NCBI GenBank assembly: GCA_034086705.1
Contig: JAXDZV010000047.1
Span: 1 to 8,083, forward strand
DNA length: 8,083 nt
Direction: 5' to 3'
Source: UMGS1225 sp034086705
GTDB lineage: Bacteria > Bacillota > Clostridia > Oscillospirales > CAG-272
In this document: in pieces, positions 6,031 through 8,083 of the stretch
Numbering within the stretch: the first letter of the stretch is position 1
Layout: the number at the start of each line of letters is the position of its first letter
The notes under the pieces: model-generated
The model's input: the letters and a program-made list of their open reading frames with translations, nothing else
Databases searched by the model: none
What the model was told of the DNA's origin: nothing
Made by a program: the position numbers and the translations under genes

Positions 6031-7626
6031 TTAAGCGCCCTTCCCTTCCGGAACCGTTTCACTTAGTGTAACGTCAATGGATATTTCGTCGCCCTGCCGC
6101 ACAACCATAAAATGGAGCACATCATTTACATTGGCCTCATCCAACAGCGTAGCTATTTGCTCCAACTCCGTTATTTTCTGATCGTTCACACTTACAATGC
6201 GGTCCCCAAGCTTTAATCCGGCTCTTTCAGCATTGGAATTTTTGTTAACCTGTGTGATATACAAGCCGTATTCCGTTACATTATAGTACATTGCTGTACG
6301 ACCGTCTTTAATTGTCGTAATTATGACACCAAGCTCAATTTTTCCGTGCACATAACCATCTGTGATAAGGTCATCAATAATTGTTTTTACCGAATTAATC
6401 GGAATGGCAAACCCGATCCCTTCTGCCTCTGTACTGTTGGCTTTCGCGTTTACGATTCCAATAAGGTCTCCACTTTCATTAAACAATCCACCACCGGAGC
6501 TACCGGGGCTAACCGCTGCATTGTGCTGCAAAAGACGTCTTGTTTCTCCGTCTGAAAATTTGATTTCCCGATCCAACGCACCGATGATACCGTCTGTCAA
6601 GGTTCCACCCAAAACGCCGAGCGGATTTCCGATTGCAACACATAAATCTCCAACTTCTACTGTAGAAGAATCCCCTAAAGTAACATAACTGAGATTTTGG
6701 GCATCGATCTTCAAAACAGCGATATCGTTTTCCTCGTCCGATCCAACAAGAGTAGCCTCATAGGTGTCTCCGGATTTCAAACGAATGTGTATTTGCTCGG
6801 CTTTTTCAATTACGTGATAATTGGTAACCAAATAACCGTCTTCCGTCAAAATCACGCCACTTCCGGCACTTTCACCGGCAACGTTTCCCCAATATCCATA
6901 CGAAGTAGTATATTGTGTCACTATCTCTACCACAGCATTGGCATTCTTATTGTATATTTCTTTGATCGTTAGAATTTTGGTATTGGTGGGATCTGCTGTG
7001 GTCAAAGCAGAACCAGAAGGAAGAGACACTTCTTTCTGCGAGGAAGTACTATCTGTGCCGGATGTGTTTGTGTTGGCAGACGGTGTTCGCGTGTTAGGAG
7101 CTTCCTCTATCGGCGCAAAGTGCTCACGGTAAATGGATGCGCCAATCATACTACCACCAATGCCCGCCCCCAGACAAAGTATAACGCAAAGCGCCACAAT
7201 TCCTGTGTTACGAAGCCAATGGCTCTTTTTCTTAACCCTGCCAGAATAACTTTGATCACCGGCTTGGCGAGCGCCTGCCTCGCGAAAAGCACTATAAATC
7301 GGAGGATTGCTAGGTACTGATGTGTTTCCGCTTATATAAGAATTGTTGTATGCCGCACCGCTTGTACCACTCGGCGCATCTTGACGCGGGATCTGTGAAC
7401 CGGAGAGGTGATAGGTCCCATCGGCCGTTGTCTGTGCGTATACATTTTCTGGTTCTTGCAAAGGCGGATTCTGCGGACTTTGCGTTGACGTTTCCCCGGC
7501 TTCATAATTATTAACCGGCTGCGTATCTTGCCCTGCAGATGCCGAAGAAACCATACCGCTTTGTGGTGTTTCGGCGTTCGGTGCAGAAGTACGATCCTGG
7601 TCCATCCGTTCATTTTCGATTGCCAT
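6031..7626 (-). CDS. htrA: Membrane-anchored HtrA/DegP-type serine protease with PDZ domain
   Basis: The 531-residue product is an HtrA-family quality-control protease that degrades misfolded exported proteins outside the membrane. Residues 1-130 are a low-complexity head rich in Gln, Ser, Thr, Asn and Pro. A basic stretch (RVKKK, 130-134) precedes one helix (about 141-166), giving a type II topology with the head in the cytoplasm. A Ser/Thr/Asn linker follows to about 210. The trypsin-like domain has the triad His271 (TNYHVIE), Asp301 (ENDIAVLKID) and Ser377 (SPGSSGGGLF), with the 30 and 76 residue spacing of the family. A PDZ domain covers about 430-525 (GLYITQV, AERAGLKLGDRIVSVN). The usual GNSGGP around the serine reads GSSGGG here. 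AAAGGAG (7635-7641) lies 8 nt before the ATG. It is divergent from the GNAT gene and convergent with cls. Confidence 0.95.
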   Translation of the reverse strand: MAIENERMDQDRTSAPNAETPQSGMVSSASAGQDTQPVNNYEAGETSTQSPQNPPLQEPENVYAQTTADGTYHLSGSQIPRQDAPSGTSGAAYNNSYISGNTSVPSNPPIYSAFREAGARQAGDQSYSGRVKKKSHWLRNTGIVALCVILCLGAGIGGSMIGASIYREHFAPIEEAPNTRTPSANTNTSGTDSTSSQKEVSLPSGSALTTADPTNTKILTIKEIYNKNANAVVEIVTQYTTSYGYWGNVAGESAGSGVILTEDGYLVTNYHVIEKAEQIHIRLKSGDTYEATLVGSDEENDIAVLKIDAQNLSYVTLGDSSTVEVGDLCVAIGNPLGVLGGTLTDGIIGALDREIKFSDGETRRLLQHNAAVSPGSSGGGLFNESGDLIGIVNAKANSTEAEGIGFAIPINSVKTIIDDLITDGYVHGKIELGVIITTIKDGRTAMYYNVTEYGLYITQVNKNSNAERAGLKLGDRIVSVNDQKITELEQIATLLDEANVNDVLHFMVVRQGDEISIDVTLSETVPEGKGA

Positions 7627-7670
7627 ATTTAAAACTCCTTTCCAATTTCAGAAAGCCTTTGGACTACGCT

Positions 7671-7699
7671 ATTATCATATCCATAGATTGTGATGACTA
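7671..7699 (-). promoter_or_regulatory. Candidate htrA promoter
   Basis: On the - strand, TAGTCA (7694-7699) is 17 bp upstream of GATAAT (7671-7676), with the ribosome site about 30 nt downstream. The -10 is good and the -35 matches 4/6. Weak -35 boxes are common for genes needing an activator, and htrA genes are often induced by envelope-stress two-component systems, but no such binding site was recognised. Confidence 0.4.
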
Positions 7700-7759
7700 T
7701 ATGAAAACACGTTGAATGTTCCTTGAAACCAGAAAGGACGTCTTTTTGTAAGAAACCTA

Positions 7760-7788
7760 TTGAAAAAGAAAAGAAAAAACGTTATAAT
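7760..7788 (+). promoter_or_regulatory. Promoter of the GNAT acetyltransferase gene
   Basis: TTGAAA (7760-7765) and TATAAT (7783-7788) are 17 bp apart, a strong sigma-A type promoter. The predicted start near 7795 leaves a leader of about 25 nt containing AAAGGAGG (7805-7812). Confidence 0.75.
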
Positions 7789-7819
7789 AATATAAAGTGT
7801 TTCAAAAGGAGGAAGTGTT

Positions 7820-8083
7820 ATGCAACAGGGCGGACTCTTCTCGGCCTTTGCAAACAAAATTCCGACACTGACCACGTCGCGTCTCACATTACGTGCCCTA
7901 CAAGTACGTGACAGTGCGGATATGTATGAATATGCCTCTTTGGACACGGTGACAAAATATTTACTGTGTGAATCACACCGTTCAGAAAAGCAGACACTGC
8001 AGTATTTAGAGTATTTACAAAAACTGTACAGCTCAGGAAAACTATATGATTGGGAAATCGAATTCAACGTGTGTGACAAAATG
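7820..8083 (+). CDS. GNAT-family N-acetyltransferase, N-terminal part (runs off window)
   Basis: Eighty-eight codons are open from the ATG to the window end. AAAGGAGG (7805-7812) lies 7 nt upstream, making the start secure. After a short leader, LTTSRLTLRALQVRDSADMYEYAS (residues 17-40) is the typical opening of RimJ/RimL-like GNAT enzymes (T.RL.LR.L...D...MYEY), followed by VTKYLLCESHRS and a helix. These enzymes transfer acetyl from acetyl-CoA to an amine, often a ribosomal protein N-terminus or a small molecule. The acetyl-CoA binding motif (Q/RxxGxG/A) would lie beyond the window, so activity and target cannot be judged. It is expressed divergently from htrA with its own promoter; no functional link between them is evident. 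Confidence 0.85.
   Translation, partial: MQQGGLFSAFANKIPTLTTSRLTLRALQVRDSADMYEYASLDTVTKYLLCESHRSEKQTLQYLEYLQKLYSSGKLYDWEIEFNVCDKM

Overview
The window looks like a chromosomal piece of a low-to-medium GC Gram-positive anaerobe of the Clostridia, possibly Oscillospiraceae-like. This is inferred from strong AGGAG-type ribosome binding sites, sigma-A promoters with 17-bp spacing, a clostridial three-helix cardiolipin synthase, and an HtrA protease carrying a long Gln/Ser/Thr/Asn/Pro-rich cytoplasmic head. No rRNA, tRNA or CRISPR array is visible.

Left third (1-1482) is a graveyard of broken genes. It starts with the last 38 codons of an IS630-family transposase on the + strand. Next comes a short relic that reads as protein only across several frames (about 120-395). 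Then follows a second IS630-family transposase on the - strand (392-1214), broken by a shift at a seven-A run and an apparent 4-nt deletion and cut off before its second catalytic Asp. Last is the tail of a GGDEF (diguanylate cyclase-type) protein, abutting the start side of that IS. Positions 1483-1890 hold no convincing gene, only a short coding-looking fragment on the - strand and two small hairpins.

Middle (1892-4161) is a compact, intact two-gene operon: a TIM-barrel sugar phosphate isomerase/epimerase-family protein followed by a Gfo/Idh/MocA NAD(P)-dependent oxidoreductase. It is driven by a near-consensus promoter (TTGCAA-17-TATAAT) and closed by a strong terminator. Upstream are two direct repeats, and an imperfect palindrome overlaps the -35 region, so the operon is probably regulated. 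The pair suggests oxidation and isomerisation of a sugar, cyclitol or glycoside; the substrate cannot be read from the sequence.

Right half (4164-8083) is envelope housekeeping. A cardiolipin synthase (+) and a membrane-anchored HtrA-type serine protease (-) converge on a strong terminator at 5929-5967. The htrA gene is divergent from a GNAT N-acetyltransferase gene that runs off the right edge. I see no clear evidence of an undescribed multi-gene system. The most interesting parts are the control region and unknown substrate of the isomerase/oxidoreductase operon, and the IS-driven decay on the left.
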